Assembly: GCF_042662685.1 (NCBI RefSeq)
Contig: NZ_JBHSYO010000015.1
Span: 1 to 64,000, forward strand
Reading direction: 5' to 3'
From: Pseudobowmanella zhangzhouensis
GTDB lineage: Bacteria; Pseudomonadota; Gammaproteobacteria; Enterobacterales; Alteromonadaceae
Length of the DNA: 64,000 nt
In this document: positions 1-8,305 of the stretch, in pieces
Position numbering within the stretch: position 1 is the first letter of the stretch
How the letters are laid out: the number at the start of each line of letters is the position of its first letter
Position numbers and translations under genes: made by a program
The notes under the pieces: model-generated
Database searches by the model: none
Seen by the model: the letters and a program-made list of their open reading frames with translations, nothing else
What the model was told of the DNA's origin: nothing

Positions 1-23
1 CGTTCCCCGTCGAAGTGGCGCGC

Positions 24-51
24 ATTCTACGCACCAGAGATTTTCGCGCAA
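24..51 (-). promoter_or_regulatory. rRNA/tRNA-style sigma-70 promoter reading out of the left edge
   Basis: On the minus strand there is a -35 TTGCGC (46-51), a 16-bp spacer and a -10 TAGAAT (24-29), followed by the GC-only discriminator GCGCGCC. A-rich and T-rich tracts lie just upstream at 54-71, like an UP element. This layout is typical of stringently controlled stable-RNA and ribosomal promoters. Transcription would start near position 17 and leave the window. The transcript itself is not visible, so an rRNA or tRNA operon to the left is inference. Confidence 0.5.
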
Positions 52-207
52 GTACTTTTTTCAAAAAAATGTTCGTTTGCGCAGTAACTATACAAACACC
101 TCTATTTCTGTTTATTTTTTGACTAAATTGAACTAATTTGACCGTCCAATTGTCACAAAGTGGCATGTAAAAACGTTTTAAAAAGCCGAGGCTTGAGGTG
201 CCGCAAT

Positions 208-972
208 ATGAAAAAACTGATTCCCGTGCTGCTTTTTAGTGGAATGAGCTGTGCGTGCCTTGCCATGGAAGCTTCAGAGAGTAGTAATAATGGTATTACC
301 CAAGACTTACTTGAAGAACAGTTGCAGAAGAACATCGGACTCGGCCAGGCGATTAAATCCATAATAAGTCACTATCCACAAGAAGCGCGGAATATCGTTA
401 AAACAGCCCTTCAGTTATATCCGGATAAATACAGGGAAATTATTCATTCTGCTATATCAGCCCAACCCACGCTGACAGAGGATGTAGTAGAACTGGCATT
501 AGAAGCTGGAATTACCACCTGTAGCAATGTCGTGCAGACAGCTATTAATGCAGAACCAAGTTATGTGGACTTCGTGGTTAATATAGCTGTGCAGGCGGAA
601 CCGCAAGAACTAGACGAAATAGTAAGAGTTGCCGTACTTACCGAACCTGACTCCGCTGACGACATTGTACGAACCGTTGCACAGGCTCATCCCAACAAAC
701 TGGTAGATATATTAACCAGCGCCCTGCAGGAAGTGCCTTTTGTAGGTGAATATATAGTAGATGCTCTACTCGCCGCATTCCCGGAGGAAGCTGAAACCGT
801 AGTGGTTACCGCGGTAAAAGAATCCAAACAGTCGCCGGAGCACATTCATAAAATAGTCGAAGTCGCTCAGTCAGCAGGGATCAGTGATAGTGATATTACT
901 AAGTATGCTAAGGAAGCAGGATTAGAGCAGGCGGCAATTGATACTGCGCTACAAGAACATAAACGCAATTAG
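208..972 (+). CDS. exported protein of ten tandem 15-residue repeats, function unknown
   Basis: This is a 254-residue protein that I do not recognise by name. ATG 208 is chosen over the upstream in-frame ATG at 160 because GAGGTG (195-200) is a well-placed ribosome binding site and because the protein then opens with a signal peptide (Lys-Lys, hydrophobic core, likely cleavage near residue 19-21). Residues 55-204 divide without a gap into ten 15-residue units (370-819). The consensus is x-x-Pro-x5-Ile/Val-Val-x2-Ala-x2, and Pro is at unit position 3 in nine of the ten. The units have diverged in DNA, so this is an old, selected array. A helical repeat (solenoid-like) periplasmic protein is likely. 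It stands alone, convergent with the alpha operon. Confidence 0.75.
   Translation: MKKLIPVLLFSGMSCACLAMEASESSNNGITQDLLEEQLQKNIGLGQAIKSIISHYPQEARNIVKTALQLYPDKYREIIHSAISAQPTLTEDVVELALEAGITTCSNVVQTAINAEPSYVDFVVNIAVQAEPQELDEIVRVAVLTEPDSADDIVRTVAQAHPNKLVDILTSALQEVPFVGEYIVDALLAAFPEEAETVVVTAVKESKQSPEHIHKIVEVAQSAGISDSDITKYAKEAGLEQAAIDTALQEHKRN
370..819 (+). repeat. ten in-frame 45-bp units encoding 15-residue repeats
   Basis: Ten consecutive units of exactly 45 bp each encode a helix-like 15-mer. Unit starts at protein level are residues 55, 70, 85, 100, 115, 130, 145, 160, 175 and 190. Nucleotide identity between units is low, so the repeat shows only in translation. Further, less regular units flank it on both sides (about residues 40-54 and after 204). 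Confidence 0.8.
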
Positions 973-1000
973 CAGACAACCTTAATTTTACGCAATAAAA

Positions 1001-1020
1001 AAGCCGGGTAAACCCGGCTT
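1001..1020 (-). terminator. terminator of the spc-alpha ribosomal operon
   Basis: An 8-bp stem (AAGCCGGG / CCCGGCTT) with a TAAA loop is followed on the minus strand by a run of six T, just past the rplQ stop. It may also stop the convergent repeat-protein gene, although the plus-strand T-run is broken by C. Confidence 0.85.
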
Positions 1021-1035
1021 CTTCATTTGTTTGGC

Positions 1036-1434
1036 TTATTCAGCCGCGTTGTCTTCAGAAGCAACTTCTTCAGCAACTGGACGGTCAACCAATTCAACGA
1101 ATGCCATTGGTGCATTGTCACCGGCACGGAATCCGCATTTCAGAATGCGAATATAACCACCAGGGCGCTGCTCATAGCGTGGACCCAGTTCGTTAAACAG
1201 CTTACCGACAACCTCTTTGTCACGAGTGCGAGCAAATGCCAGACGACGATTTGCTACGCTGTCTTGCTTGGCAAGCGTAATCAGAGGCTCAATAACACGA
1301 CGCAGTTCTTTCGCTTTTGGCAAAGTCGTTTTAATAACTTCGTGCTTTACCAAAGAGCCAGCCATGTTGCTGAACATCGCTTTACGATGGCTGCTGTTGC
1401 GATTTAACTGACGACCACTCTGACGATGGCGCAT
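1036..1434 (-). CDS. rplQ: 50S ribosomal protein L17
   Basis: L17 (132 aa, near the usual length) lines part of the exit-tunnel region of the 50S subunit. The start, MRHRQSGRQLNRNSSHRKAM, is the family signature. The acidic C-terminal tail is somewhat longer than the core fold. It is the last gene of the alpha operon, 75 bp after rpoA, and is followed by a strong terminator, which matches the canonical order rpsM-rpsK-rpsD-rpoA-rplQ. Confidence 0.98.
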   Translation of the reverse strand: MRHRQSGRQLNRNSSHRKAMFSNMAGSLVKHEVIKTTLPKAKELRRVIEPLITLAKQDSVANRRLAFARTRDKEVVGKLFNELGPRYEQRPGGYIRILKCGFRAGDNAPMAFVELVDRPVAEEVASEDNAAE

Positions 1435-1509
1435 AGTTATTTCCTTCTCAAAAATCAGCGTGGTTATCGGGTTCCATTACCCAACAACCACAGGTTAATG
1501 CCGATCTAA

Positions 1510-2499
1510 TTAGTCTTTCTCAGCGATACTTTCTGGCGGCCAGTTTTCCAGGCGCATACCCAGTGAAAGTCCGCGTGAAGCCAGTACATCTTTGATTTCA
1601 GTCAGAGACTTCTTACCCAGGTTAGGGGTTTTCAGAAGTTCAACTTCGGTACGTTGTACCAGGTCACCAATGTACTGAATTGCTTCAGCTTTCAGACAGT
1701 TCGCAGAACGTACAGTCAGCTCTAAGTCATCAACCGGACGAAGCAGAATCGGATCAAACTCCGGTTTCTCTTCTTTGGCTACCGGTACAGAGATATCACG
1801 AAGCTCAACGAAGGCTTCTAATTGCTCTGCCAGGATAGTCGCAGCACGGCGGATCGCTTCTTCAGGATCCAACGTACCGTTCGTTTCCATATCGATAACC
1901 AGCTTGTCCAGGTCGGTGCGCTGTTCAACACGTGCAGCTTCAACACTGTACGCAATACGCTCTACCGGGCTGTATGAAGCATCAACCAATAGACGACCAA
2001 TTGGACGATCATCTTCTTCTGAGGAACGGCGCACAGATGCAGGTACATAACCACGGCCCATTTCTACTTTGATACGCATGCTGATTTCAGCGTCGCCAGT
2101 CAAAGTACAAATAACATGCTCAGGGTTAGCGATTTCTACATCGCCGTCATGCTGAATGTCTCCAGCTACGACAGGACCTGCACCTGATTTCACCAAGGTC
2201 AGTGTGGCTTCGTCTTTACCTTGCAGGCGTACTGCCAACCCTTTCAGGTTAAGCAGAATTTCGATTACATCTTCCTGTACACCTTCTTTGGTGCTGTACT
2301 CATGCAGTACACCGTCGATTTCAACTTCGGTGACCGCACATCCTGGCATAGATGACAACAGGATGCGGCGCAGCGCATTACCAAGAGTGTGTCCAAAACC
2401 ACGCTCTAAAGGCTCTAAAGTGACTTTAGCGCGAGTTGGAGAGACGTTTTCGATATCCACTAGCCTTGGTTTTAGGAACTCAGTTACAGAACCCGACAT
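1510..2499 (-). CDS. rpoA: RNA polymerase alpha subunit
   Basis: The alpha subunit (329 aa, standard proteobacterial length) dimerises to scaffold beta and beta-prime. The N-terminal assembly domain (about 1-235) contains the LEPLERGFGHTLGNALRRIL stretch. A short acidic linker joins it to the C-terminal domain (about 250-329), where RSANCLKAE and the helix-hairpin-helix PNLGKKSLTEIK contact UP elements and activators. It lies 25 bp after rpsD in the alpha operon. Confidence 0.99.
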   Translation of the reverse strand: MSGSVTEFLKPRLVDIENVSPTRAKVTLEPLERGFGHTLGNALRRILLSSMPGCAVTEVEIDGVLHEYSTKEGVQEDVIEILLNLKGLAVRLQGKDEATLTLVKSGAGPVVAGDIQHDGDVEIANPEHVICTLTGDAEISMRIKVEMGRGYVPASVRRSSEEDDRPIGRLLVDASYSPVERIAYSVEAARVEQRTDLDKLVIDMETNGTLDPEEAIRRAATILAEQLEAFVELRDISVPVAKEEKPEFDPILLRPVDDLELTVRSANCLKAEAIQYIGDLVQRTEVELLKTPNLGKKSLTEIKDVLASRGLSLGMRLENWPPESIAEKD

Positions 2500-2524
2500 T
2501 GTTTCCTCTCTTTATCCTTTAACC

Positions 2525-3145
2525 TTACTTACTGTAAAGTTCGACGATCAACTGTTCGTTAATATCAGCAGACAAGTCAGCACGCTCTGGCAGACGTTTG
2601 AAAACGCCTTCCATTTTAGTACCGTCTACTTCAATCCAGGTTGGCTTTTCACGTTGTTCAGCCAACTCCAGAGCAGCGACGATACGTGCTTGCTTCTTGG
2701 CTTTTTCACGTACAGCAACGACATCTTCAGCAGAAACACTGAAAGAAGGTACGTTTACCACGCGACCATTTACAGTAATGGCTTTGTGGCTTACCAGCTG
2801 ACGCGCTTCAGCGCGAGTGCTAGCAAAACCCATACGGTAAACAACATTGTCCAGACGTTTTTCTAAAAGTTGCAGCAGGTTTTCACCTGTGTTGCCTTTC
2901 AGACGTGCAGCTTCCTTGTAGTAGTTACGGAATTGCTTTTCCAGAACGCCGTACATACGACGAACTTTTTGCTTTTCACGTAACTGAACACCGTAGTCAG
3001 ACAAACGGCCGCGACGAGCGCCGTGTTGACCTGGTGCGGTGTCAATTTTACATTTCGAGTCAATTGCTCGAACGCCACTTTTCAGGAACAGGTCAGTTCC
3101 TTCGCGGCGGCTAAGTTTGAGTTTAGGACCCAAATATCTTGCCAT
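2525..3145 (-). CDS. rpsD: 30S ribosomal protein S4
   Basis: S4 (206 aa) nucleates 30S assembly by binding the 16S 5' domain. In E. coli it also represses the alpha operon by binding the rpsM leader. The start, MARYLGPKLKLSRREGTDL, is the family signature, and the S4 RNA-binding fold lies at about residues 95-160 (LEKRLDNVVYRMGFA). A matching S4 leader structure is visible upstream of rpsM, so autoregulation is likely conserved. Confidence 0.98.
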   Translation of the reverse strand: MARYLGPKLKLSRREGTDLFLKSGVRAIDSKCKIDTAPGQHGARRGRLSDYGVQLREKQKVRRMYGVLEKQFRNYYKEAARLKGNTGENLLQLLEKRLDNVVYRMGFASTRAEARQLVSHKAITVNGRVVNVPSFSVSAEDVVAVREKAKKQARIVAALELAEQREKPTWIEVDGTKMEGVFKRLPERADLSADINEQLIVELYSK

Positions 3146-3171
3146 GATCTTTCTCCAACTGTCCTACGCGA

Positions 3172-3561
3172 TTAAACGCGACGTTTCTTCGGTGGACGAC
3201 AACCGTTGTGAGGAATAGGGGTCACATCGGTGATATTCGTGATTTTGTAACCTGTCGCGTTCAGGGCACGGATTGCAGACTCACGGCCTGGTCCTGGACC
3301 TTTTACGAACACTTCAAGGTTTTTCAAACCGTATTCCTGAGCCGCAACGCCTGCACGCTCAGCAGCAACCTGTGCAGCGAACGGAGTAGACTTACGCGAA
3401 CCACGGAAACCTGAACCACCAGAGGTAGCCCAAGACAGAGCATTGCCCTGACGGTCAGTAATAGTCACGATTGTATTGTTGAAAGATGCATGGATATGAG
3501 CCATACCATCTGCAACCTGACGCTTAGCGCGCTTACGAGTTCTTACTGGTGCTTTAGCCAT
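3172..3561 (-). CDS. rpsK: 30S ribosomal protein S11
   Basis: S11 (129 aa, normal length) sits on the 30S platform near the mRNA exit. It has the conserved HASFNNTIVTITD segment and the C-terminal PHNGCRPPKKRRV. It lies 12 bp after rpsM and 26 bp before rpsD in the alpha operon. Confidence 0.98.
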   Translation of the reverse strand: MAKAPVRTRKRAKRQVADGMAHIHASFNNTIVTITDRQGNALSWATSGGSGFRGSRKSTPFAAQVAAERAGVAAQEYGLKNLEVFVKGPGPGRESAIRALNATGYKITNITDVTPIPHNGCRPPKKRRV

Positions 3562-3573
3562 AAATTCCCCCGC

Positions 3574-3930
3574 TTACTTCTTAATCGGCTTACGAGGACC
3601 TTTACGGGTGCGCGCATTAGTTTTAGTGCGCTGACCACGAAGAGGTAAGCTGCGACGGTGGCGCAGGCCACGGAAACAACCCAGGTCCATCAAACGTTTG
3701 ATGTTCATAGAAACTTCACGACGCAGGTCACCTTCAACGGTGAACTTGGCTACTGCGTCACGCAGTTTATCGATCTGAGCTTCGTCAAGATCTTTGATCT
3801 TGGTGCTCTCTGCAACACCAGCTTCGGCGCAAACGCCTTTGGCACGAGTTGGGCCAATTCCGTAGATTGCCTGGATAGCAATTACAGCATGCTTGTGTTC
3901 AGGAATGTTAATGCCAGCGATACGGGCCAC
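3574..3930 (-). CDS. rpsM: 30S ribosomal protein S13
   Basis: S13 (118 aa) lies in the 30S head and contacts the P-site tRNA and 50S bridge elements. It starts ARIAGINIPEHKHAVIAI and ends in a basic tail. The start codon is GTG (3928-3930), as in the E. coli gene, and sits directly after the S4-binding leader. This first gene of the alpha operon is where S4 repression would act. Confidence 0.98.
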   Translation of the reverse strand: MARIAGINIPEHKHAVIAIQAIYGIGPTRAKGVCAEAGVAESTKIKDLDEAQIDKLRDAVAKFTVEGDLRREVSMNIKRLMDLGCFRGLRHRRSLPLRGQRTKTNARTRKGPRKPIKK

Positions 3931-4035
3931 TAACAGTACTCCTCTAGTTAATTTGTCGACAGCCTAAAAAGCCCGCTAGGATACTTACCCATCGACTAAA
4001 TTGCAATTGATAGTTTGATTATCAAACTACCGGTT
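3922..4035 (-). promoter_or_regulatory. alpha-operon S4-binding leader (ribosome-binding-site pseudoknot)
   Basis: The rpsM leader in RNA sense contains AGUAUCCU, then CGGGCUUUUUAG, then an A/U-rich stretch, GAGGAGU and the GUG start. These blocks have the same order and spacing as in the E. coli alpha leader, where S4 traps a pseudoknot and blocks translation. The sequence between the blocks differs from E. coli, as expected for a structured RNA. Assignment rests on remembered E. coli sequence and not on a covariance search. Confidence 0.7.
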
Positions 4036-4071
4036 TAACCGTTAAGCCGAAACTTAACGGTCGTATTGAGA

Positions 4072-4185
4072 TTAACCTTGCCTTTGCTTGTGCTTTGGCT
4101 CGCTGCAAATCACACGCACAACACCGTTGCGCTTGATGATTTTGCAGTTACGGCAAATCTTCTTTACTGATGCACGAACTTTCAT
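4072..4185 (-). CDS. rpmJ: 50S ribosomal protein L36 (zinc-binding form)
   Basis: A 37-residue protein, MKVRASVKKICRNCKIIKRN followed by GVVRVICSEPKHKQRQG. The zinc ribbon is intact (C11, C14, C27, H32), so this is the C+ form of L36 rather than the zinc-free paralogue YkgO. It lies between secY and rpsM, its standard place at the end of the spc operon. Confidence 0.97.
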   Translation of the reverse strand: MKVRASVKKICRNCKIIKRNGVVRVICSEPKHKQRQG

Positions 4186-4208
4186 TACATCACTCCGTTA
4201 GGGCCAAC

Positions 4209-5531
4209 TTAACGACCGAAGCCCTTAAGGTTGGCTTTCTTAAGAACAGAATCATATTGATGTGACATCAAATGAGTCTGCACCTGTGCCATAAAGTCCA
4301 TGATAACAACGACGATAATCAATAATGATGTACCACCGAAGTAGAACTGAACGTTCATACCGATCATCATGAACTCAGGAATCAAACATATAAAGGTAAT
4401 GTACAGCGCACCGGCCAGAGTCAGGCGAGTCATAACTTTATCGATGTATCGTGAGGTCTGCTCACCCGGGCGAATACCCGGTACAAACGCACCAGATTTC
4501 TTCAGGTTATCTGCTGTCTCACGCGGGTTGAATACCAACGCAGTGTAGAAGAAACAGAAGAAAATAATCGCCACGGCATACAGCAATGCATGTAAAGGTT
4601 GACCTGGAGACAGCATCAAAGATACGTCCTGCAACCACGCCATGCTTTCGCTTTGACCAAACCAGCTCGCAATTGTTCCAGGGAACAGAATAATACTGGA
4701 AGCGAAGATAGGTGGGATAACACCCGCCATATTCACTTTCAATGGTAAGTGAGTGCTTTGCGCAGCAAACATCTTACGACCTTGCTGACGTTTCGCATAG
4801 TTAACAACGATGCGACGTTGTCCACGCTCAACAAATACCACGAAGTAAGTTACCGCCGCGATAATCACCGCAATCAGTAACAATACCAGGAAATTCATAT
4901 CACCCTGACGTGCTTGCTCAATAGTCTGACCAAACGCTGTTGGTAAACCAGCCACAATACCCGTAAAGATAATGATTGAGATACCGTTACCGATACCTCG
5001 CTCAGTGATCTGCTCGCCCAGCCACATCAGGAACATCGTTCCCGTTACCAGGCTGACAACCGCCGTAAAATAGAAAGAGAAGCCAGGGTTAATCACCAGC
5101 CCACTCATCATCCCAGGCAGCGACTTTGCAATCGCAGTGGCCTGGAAGATAGACAGTACCAGCGTAAAGTAACGCGTGTACTGACTAATCTTACGTCGAC
5201 CAGCCTCGCCCTCTTTTTTCAGCTCTGCCATGGCCGGATGGACCACGGTCAGAAGCTGAATAATGATGGACGCTGAGATGTAAGGCATGATGCCCAATGC
5301 CAGCACAGAAGCACGCTCCATAGCACCACCGCTGAACATGTTAAACATTTCAACGATAGTACCTTTCTGTTGCGCAAACAGCGCCGCCAGCACGGTGCCG
5401 TCAATACCAGGAATAGGTACGTAGGATCCGAGTCTGAATACGATAATCGCACCAAGTACGAACAACAACCGTGACTTAAGTTCGGTTAATCCACCTTTTG
5501 CGCCGGGCGCTTCCAATCCTGGTTTGGCCAT
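4209..5531 (-). CDS. secY: protein translocase channel subunit SecY
   Basis: SecY (440 aa, ten membrane segments) forms the SecYEG channel for Sec-dependent export and membrane insertion. Visible family features include the GLxxLxxRLxFxLGAxxxFRLG start, plug-helix region, the IPGID segment, and the cytoplasmic VVNYAKRQQGRKMF loop that contacts SecA and ribosomes. It lies 5 bp after rplO and before rpmJ. Confidence 0.98.
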   Translation of the reverse strand: MAKPGLEAPGAKGGLTELKSRLLFVLGAIIVFRLGSYVPIPGIDGTVLAALFAQQKGTIVEMFNMFSGGAMERASVLALGIMPYISASIIIQLLTVVHPAMAELKKEGEAGRRKISQYTRYFTLVLSIFQATAIAKSLPGMMSGLVINPGFSFYFTAVVSLVTGTMFLMWLGEQITERGIGNGISIIIFTGIVAGLPTAFGQTIEQARQGDMNFLVLLLIAVIIAAVTYFVVFVERGQRRIVVNYAKRQQGRKMFAAQSTHLPLKVNMAGVIPPIFASSIILFPGTIASWFGQSESMAWLQDVSLMLSPGQPLHALLYAVAIIFFCFFYTALVFNPRETADNLKKSGAFVPGIRPGEQTSRYIDKVMTRLTLAGALYITFICLIPEFMMIGMNVQFYFGGTSLLIIVVVIMDFMAQVQTHLMSHQYDSVLKKANLKGFGR

Positions 5532-5536
5532 CTAGC

Positions 5537-5971
5537 TTATTCCTCTACTTTACCACCGGCCGCTTCGATAGCTTCGCGCGCGCCTTTAGTTACCTTTACA
5601 CCGCTAACAGTAACAGCGCGTGAAATTTCACCACTCTTGATTACTTTAACAGCCAGACGGTCTTTCTTGATGATGCCCGCTGCTTTCAAAGTTTCCAGAG
5701 TAACAACTTCACCTTCTACCTTGGCGATTTCGTTCAACGTTACTTCGGCAGCAACCAAAGATTTACGTGAAGTAAAACCGAATTTAGGCAGACGACGCTG
5801 GATTGGCATTTGACCACCTTCAAAGCCAGCACGGATGCTGCCACCTGAACGTGAAGTCTGGCCTTTATGACCACGGCCTGCAGTTTTACCCAGACCAGAA
5901 CCAATACCGCGACCTACGCGCTTACCAGAGGTTTTAGAACCTGGTGCAGGAGAAATGGTATTCAAATACAT
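5537..5971 (-). CDS. rplO: 50S ribosomal protein L15
   Basis: L15 (144 aa) has the long glycine- and arginine-rich N-terminal extension (GSKTSGKRVGRGIGSGLGKT) that threads into 23S rRNA, then a globular domain. It lies between rpmD (3 bp gap) and secY. Confidence 0.98.
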   Translation of the reverse strand: MYLNTISPAPGSKTSGKRVGRGIGSGLGKTAGRGHKGQTSRSGGSIRAGFEGGQMPIQRRLPKFGFTSRKSLVAAEVTLNEIAKVEGEVVTLETLKAAGIIKKDRLAVKVIKSGEISRAVTVSGVKVTKGAREAIEAAGGKVEE

Positions 5972-5974
5972 TGC

Positions 5975-6157
5975 TTACTCCTCCACTATCTCAACCATGT
6001 AGCTGACTTTGTTGATCATGCCGCGAACAGCAGGAGTATCTTCCAACTCACGAACATGACCGATTTTGCGTAAACCTAAGCCAGTCAGTGTTGCCTTATG
6101 CTTAGGCAAACGACCAATAGAGCTTTTAGTTTGCTTTACTTTAATCGTCTTAGTCAT
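5975..6157 (-). CDS. rpmD: 50S ribosomal protein L30
   Basis: L30 (60 aa) is the short bacterial form. It carries the IGRLPKHKATLTGLGLRKIG signature. It lies in normal order, 5 bp after rpsE. Confidence 0.98.
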   Translation of the reverse strand: MTKTIKVKQTKSSIGRLPKHKATLTGLGLRKIGHVRELEDTPAVRGMINKVSYMVEIVEE

Positions 6158-6162
6158 GAGTA

Positions 6163-6663
6163 TTACCCCAGAATTTGATCAACGCTCAAACCACGTTTAG
6201 CAGCAACTTGCTCAGGAGACTTCATATCAGTCAGAGCATTGATAGTTGCACGCACTACGTTGATTGGGTTAGTTGAACCATAACACTTAGACAGAACGTT
6301 TTGAACGCCTGCCACTTCCAGTACCGCACGCATTGCACCACCGGCAATGATACCAGTACCTTCAGACGCTGGCTGCATGTAAACATTAGAGCCAGAGTGA
6401 CGACCTTTAATTGGGTGCTGCAGAGTGTGGCCATTCAGACCTACAGTAACCATGTTGCGACGCGCTTTTTCCATTGCTTTCTGGATAGCTGCCGGCACTT
6501 CACGGGCTTTACCGTAACCGAAACCTACTTTGCCATTGCCATCACCCACTACAGTTAGTGCGGTGAAGCTCATGATACGACCACCTTTAACAGTTTTCGC
6601 TACACGATTAACGGCAATTAGCTTCTCTAACAGTTCACCGTTTTGAACTTCTTGTTTAGCCAT
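6163..6663 (-). CDS. rpsE: 30S ribosomal protein S5
   Basis: S5 (166 aa) helps shape the mRNA entry channel and translational fidelity. It shows the double-stranded-RNA-binding N-terminal domain (VNRVAKTVKGGRIMSFTALT) and the loop VGDGNGKVGFGYGKAREVP, where spectinomycin-resistance changes occur in other species. The lysine-glycine loop looks wild type. Confidence 0.98.
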   Translation of the reverse strand: MAKQEVQNGELLEKLIAVNRVAKTVKGGRIMSFTALTVVGDGNGKVGFGYGKAREVPAAIQKAMEKARRNMVTVGLNGHTLQHPIKGRHSGSNVYMQPASEGTGIIAGGAMRAVLEVAGVQNVLSKCYGSTNPINVVRATINALTDMKSPEQVAAKRGLSVDQILG

Positions 6664-6672
6664 GATTTACTC

Positions 6673-7026
6673 CTAGAACTGCAGACCAGCTTCACGAGCC
6701 GCATCGGCTAACGCCTTGACTCGACCGTGGTAGTTAAATCCGCTGCGATCAAATGCTACAGCAGTAACGCCAGCTTTGATTGCACGTTCTGCGATCGCTT
6801 TACCAACCGCTGCTGCAGCTGCTGCGTTACCAGTTGCGCTCAGATCTTTAGCCAGATCTTTCTCAACGGTAGAAGCGGCGGCCAGTACCACTGAACCACA
6901 TGGTGCAATTACTTGCGCATACATGTGACGTGGAGTGCGGTGAACAGTTAAGCGGTTGACTGCAAGTTCACTAATTTTTTTGCGGGCGCGAGTAGCGCGA
7001 CGCAAGCGAGCTGCTTTCTTATCCAT
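6673..7026 (-). CDS. rplR: 50S ribosomal protein L18
   Basis: L18 (117 aa) binds 5S rRNA. ATG 7026 (MDKKAARLRRATRARKK) is chosen over the in-frame upstream start at 7035 because it matches the family N terminus and has AGGTGG just upstream. The C terminus FDRSGFNYHGRVKALADAAR is the conserved core. Confidence 0.97.
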   Translation of the reverse strand: MDKKAARLRRATRARKKISELAVNRLTVHRTPRHMYAQVIAPCGSVVLAAASTVEKDLAKDLSATGNAAAAAAVGKAIAERAIKAGVTAVAFDRSGFNYHGRVKALADAAREAGLQF

Positions 7027-7035
7027 CTCACCCAC

Positions 7036-7569
7036 CTACTTTTTCTTAGCTTCTTTACGACGCACAACTTCATCAGAGTAACGTACACCTTTACCTTTGT
7101 AAGGCTCTGGTGCGCGGTACGCACGGATGTTAGCTGCAACCTGACCTACTAACTGCTTGTCAGCGCCTTTAATCAGCACTTCAGTCTGAGTAGGAGTTTC
7201 AACGGTAATACCTTGTGGTAATTCGTAAACAACCGGGTGTGAGAAACCCAAGCTCAGGTTAAGTTTATTACCTTGTGCATTTGCACGGTAACCAACACCA
7301 ACCAGTTGCAGTTTCTTTTGATAACCTTCGGTTACACCCATTACCATGTTGTTCAACAGTGCGCGCGCAGTACCTGCTTGTGCCCAGCCGTCAACCGCGC
7401 CTTCGCGTGGCTTAGCCAGCAAAGAACCTTCTTGGTTAACTACTTCAACAGCGTTGTTGAATACACGGCTCAGAGTGCCGTTTTTACCTTTTACTGTTAC
7501 GTCCTGACCAGCGATAGAAACTTCTACGCCTGCAGGAAGAGCAACAGCTGCTTTAGCTACACGTGACAT
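7036..7569 (-). CDS. rplF: 50S ribosomal protein L6
   Basis: L6 (177 aa) has two related domains and sits near the factor-binding site at the base of the L7/L12 stalk. The C-terminal signature PEPYKGKGVRYSDEVVRRKE is intact. It lies 13 bp after rpsH. Confidence 0.98.
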   Translation of the reverse strand: MSRVAKAAVALPAGVEVSIAGQDVTVKGKNGTLSRVFNNAVEVVNQEGSLLAKPREGAVDGWAQAGTARALLNNMVMGVTEGYQKKLQLVGVGYRANAQGNKLNLSLGFSHPVVYELPQGITVETPTQTEVLIKGADKQLVGQVAANIRAYRAPEPYKGKGVRYSDEVVRRKEAKKK

Positions 7570-7582
7570 TGAATACCTCCCG

Positions 7583-7975
7583 TTACGCTACATAACCGAT
7601 GATCTCACCGCCCATGCCTGCTTTACGCGCAGCACGGTCAGTCATCACACCTTTAGATGTAGAAACGATAGCGATACCCAGACCACCCATTACTTTTGGC
7701 AGCTCATCTTTTTTCTTATAGATGCGCAGACCAGGGCGGCTGACACGCTCAATAGTTTCGATAACCTTTTTGCCTTCGAAGTACTTCAGGGTAACTTCAA
7801 GCTCAGGTTTAACTTCGCCAGAAACAGCAAAATCAGCAATGTAACCTTCATCTTTCAGCACTTTAGCGATTGCTACGCGCAGTTTAGAAGATGGCATCAT
7901 TACAGATACTTTGCTGGCCAACTGGCCATTACGGATGCGGGTAAACATATCCGCGATAGGATCTTGCATGCTCAT
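7583..7975 (-). CDS. rpsH: 30S ribosomal protein S8
   Basis: S8 (130 aa, starting MSMQDPIADMFTRIRNGQ as in E. coli) binds 16S helix 21 early in assembly. In E. coli it also represses the spc operon at the start of rplE. The C-terminal STSKGVMTDRAARKAGMGGE motif is conserved. Confidence 0.98.
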   Translation of the reverse strand: MSMQDPIADMFTRIRNGQLASKVSVMMPSSKLRVAIAKVLKDEGYIADFAVSGEVKPELEVTLKYFEGKKVIETIERVSRPGLRIYKKKDELPKVMGGLGIAIVSTSKGVMTDRAARKAGMGGEIIGYVA

Positions 7976-7988
7976 ATTCTGCTACTCC

Positions 7989-8294
7989 TTACCAGCTGGC
8001 TTTTTTCAGGCCAGGGACTTCACCACGCATGGCTGCTTCACGCAGCTTAATGCGGCTCAGACCGAATTTACGCAGATAACCGTGTGGACGACCGGTTATG
8101 CGGCAACGGTTACGACGACGACAAATACTTGAGTCGCGCGGCAGTTGTTGCAGCTTCAGAACAGCATCCCAACGCTCTTCTTCAGAGACGTTAACATCGC
8201 TGATAATCGCCTTCAGCGCCATACGCTTTTCAGCGTACTTTGCTACCAGCTTAGCGCGCTTTGCTTCACGCGCCTTCATTGATTCTTTTGCCAT
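7989..8294 (-). CDS. rpsN: 30S ribosomal protein S14 (zinc-free form)
   Basis: This 101-residue S14 lacks the paired CxxC motifs of the short zinc form; the two cysteines near RRRNRCRITGRPHGYLRKFG do not form one. It is therefore the long C-minus type normal in gammaproteobacteria. It lies 11 bp after rplE. Confidence 0.97.
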   Translation of the reverse strand: MAKESMKAREAKRAKLVAKYAEKRMALKAIISDVNVSEEERWDAVLKLQQLPRDSSICRRRNRCRITGRPHGYLRKFGLSRIKLREAAMRGEVPGLKKASW

Positions 8295-8305
8295 AACCCT
8301 ACACC

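Noticed and set aside
2156..2866. 236-residue plus-strand frame across rpoA and rpsD
   Set aside because: It spans the junction of two essential genes on the other strand and reads as low-complexity antisense sequence.
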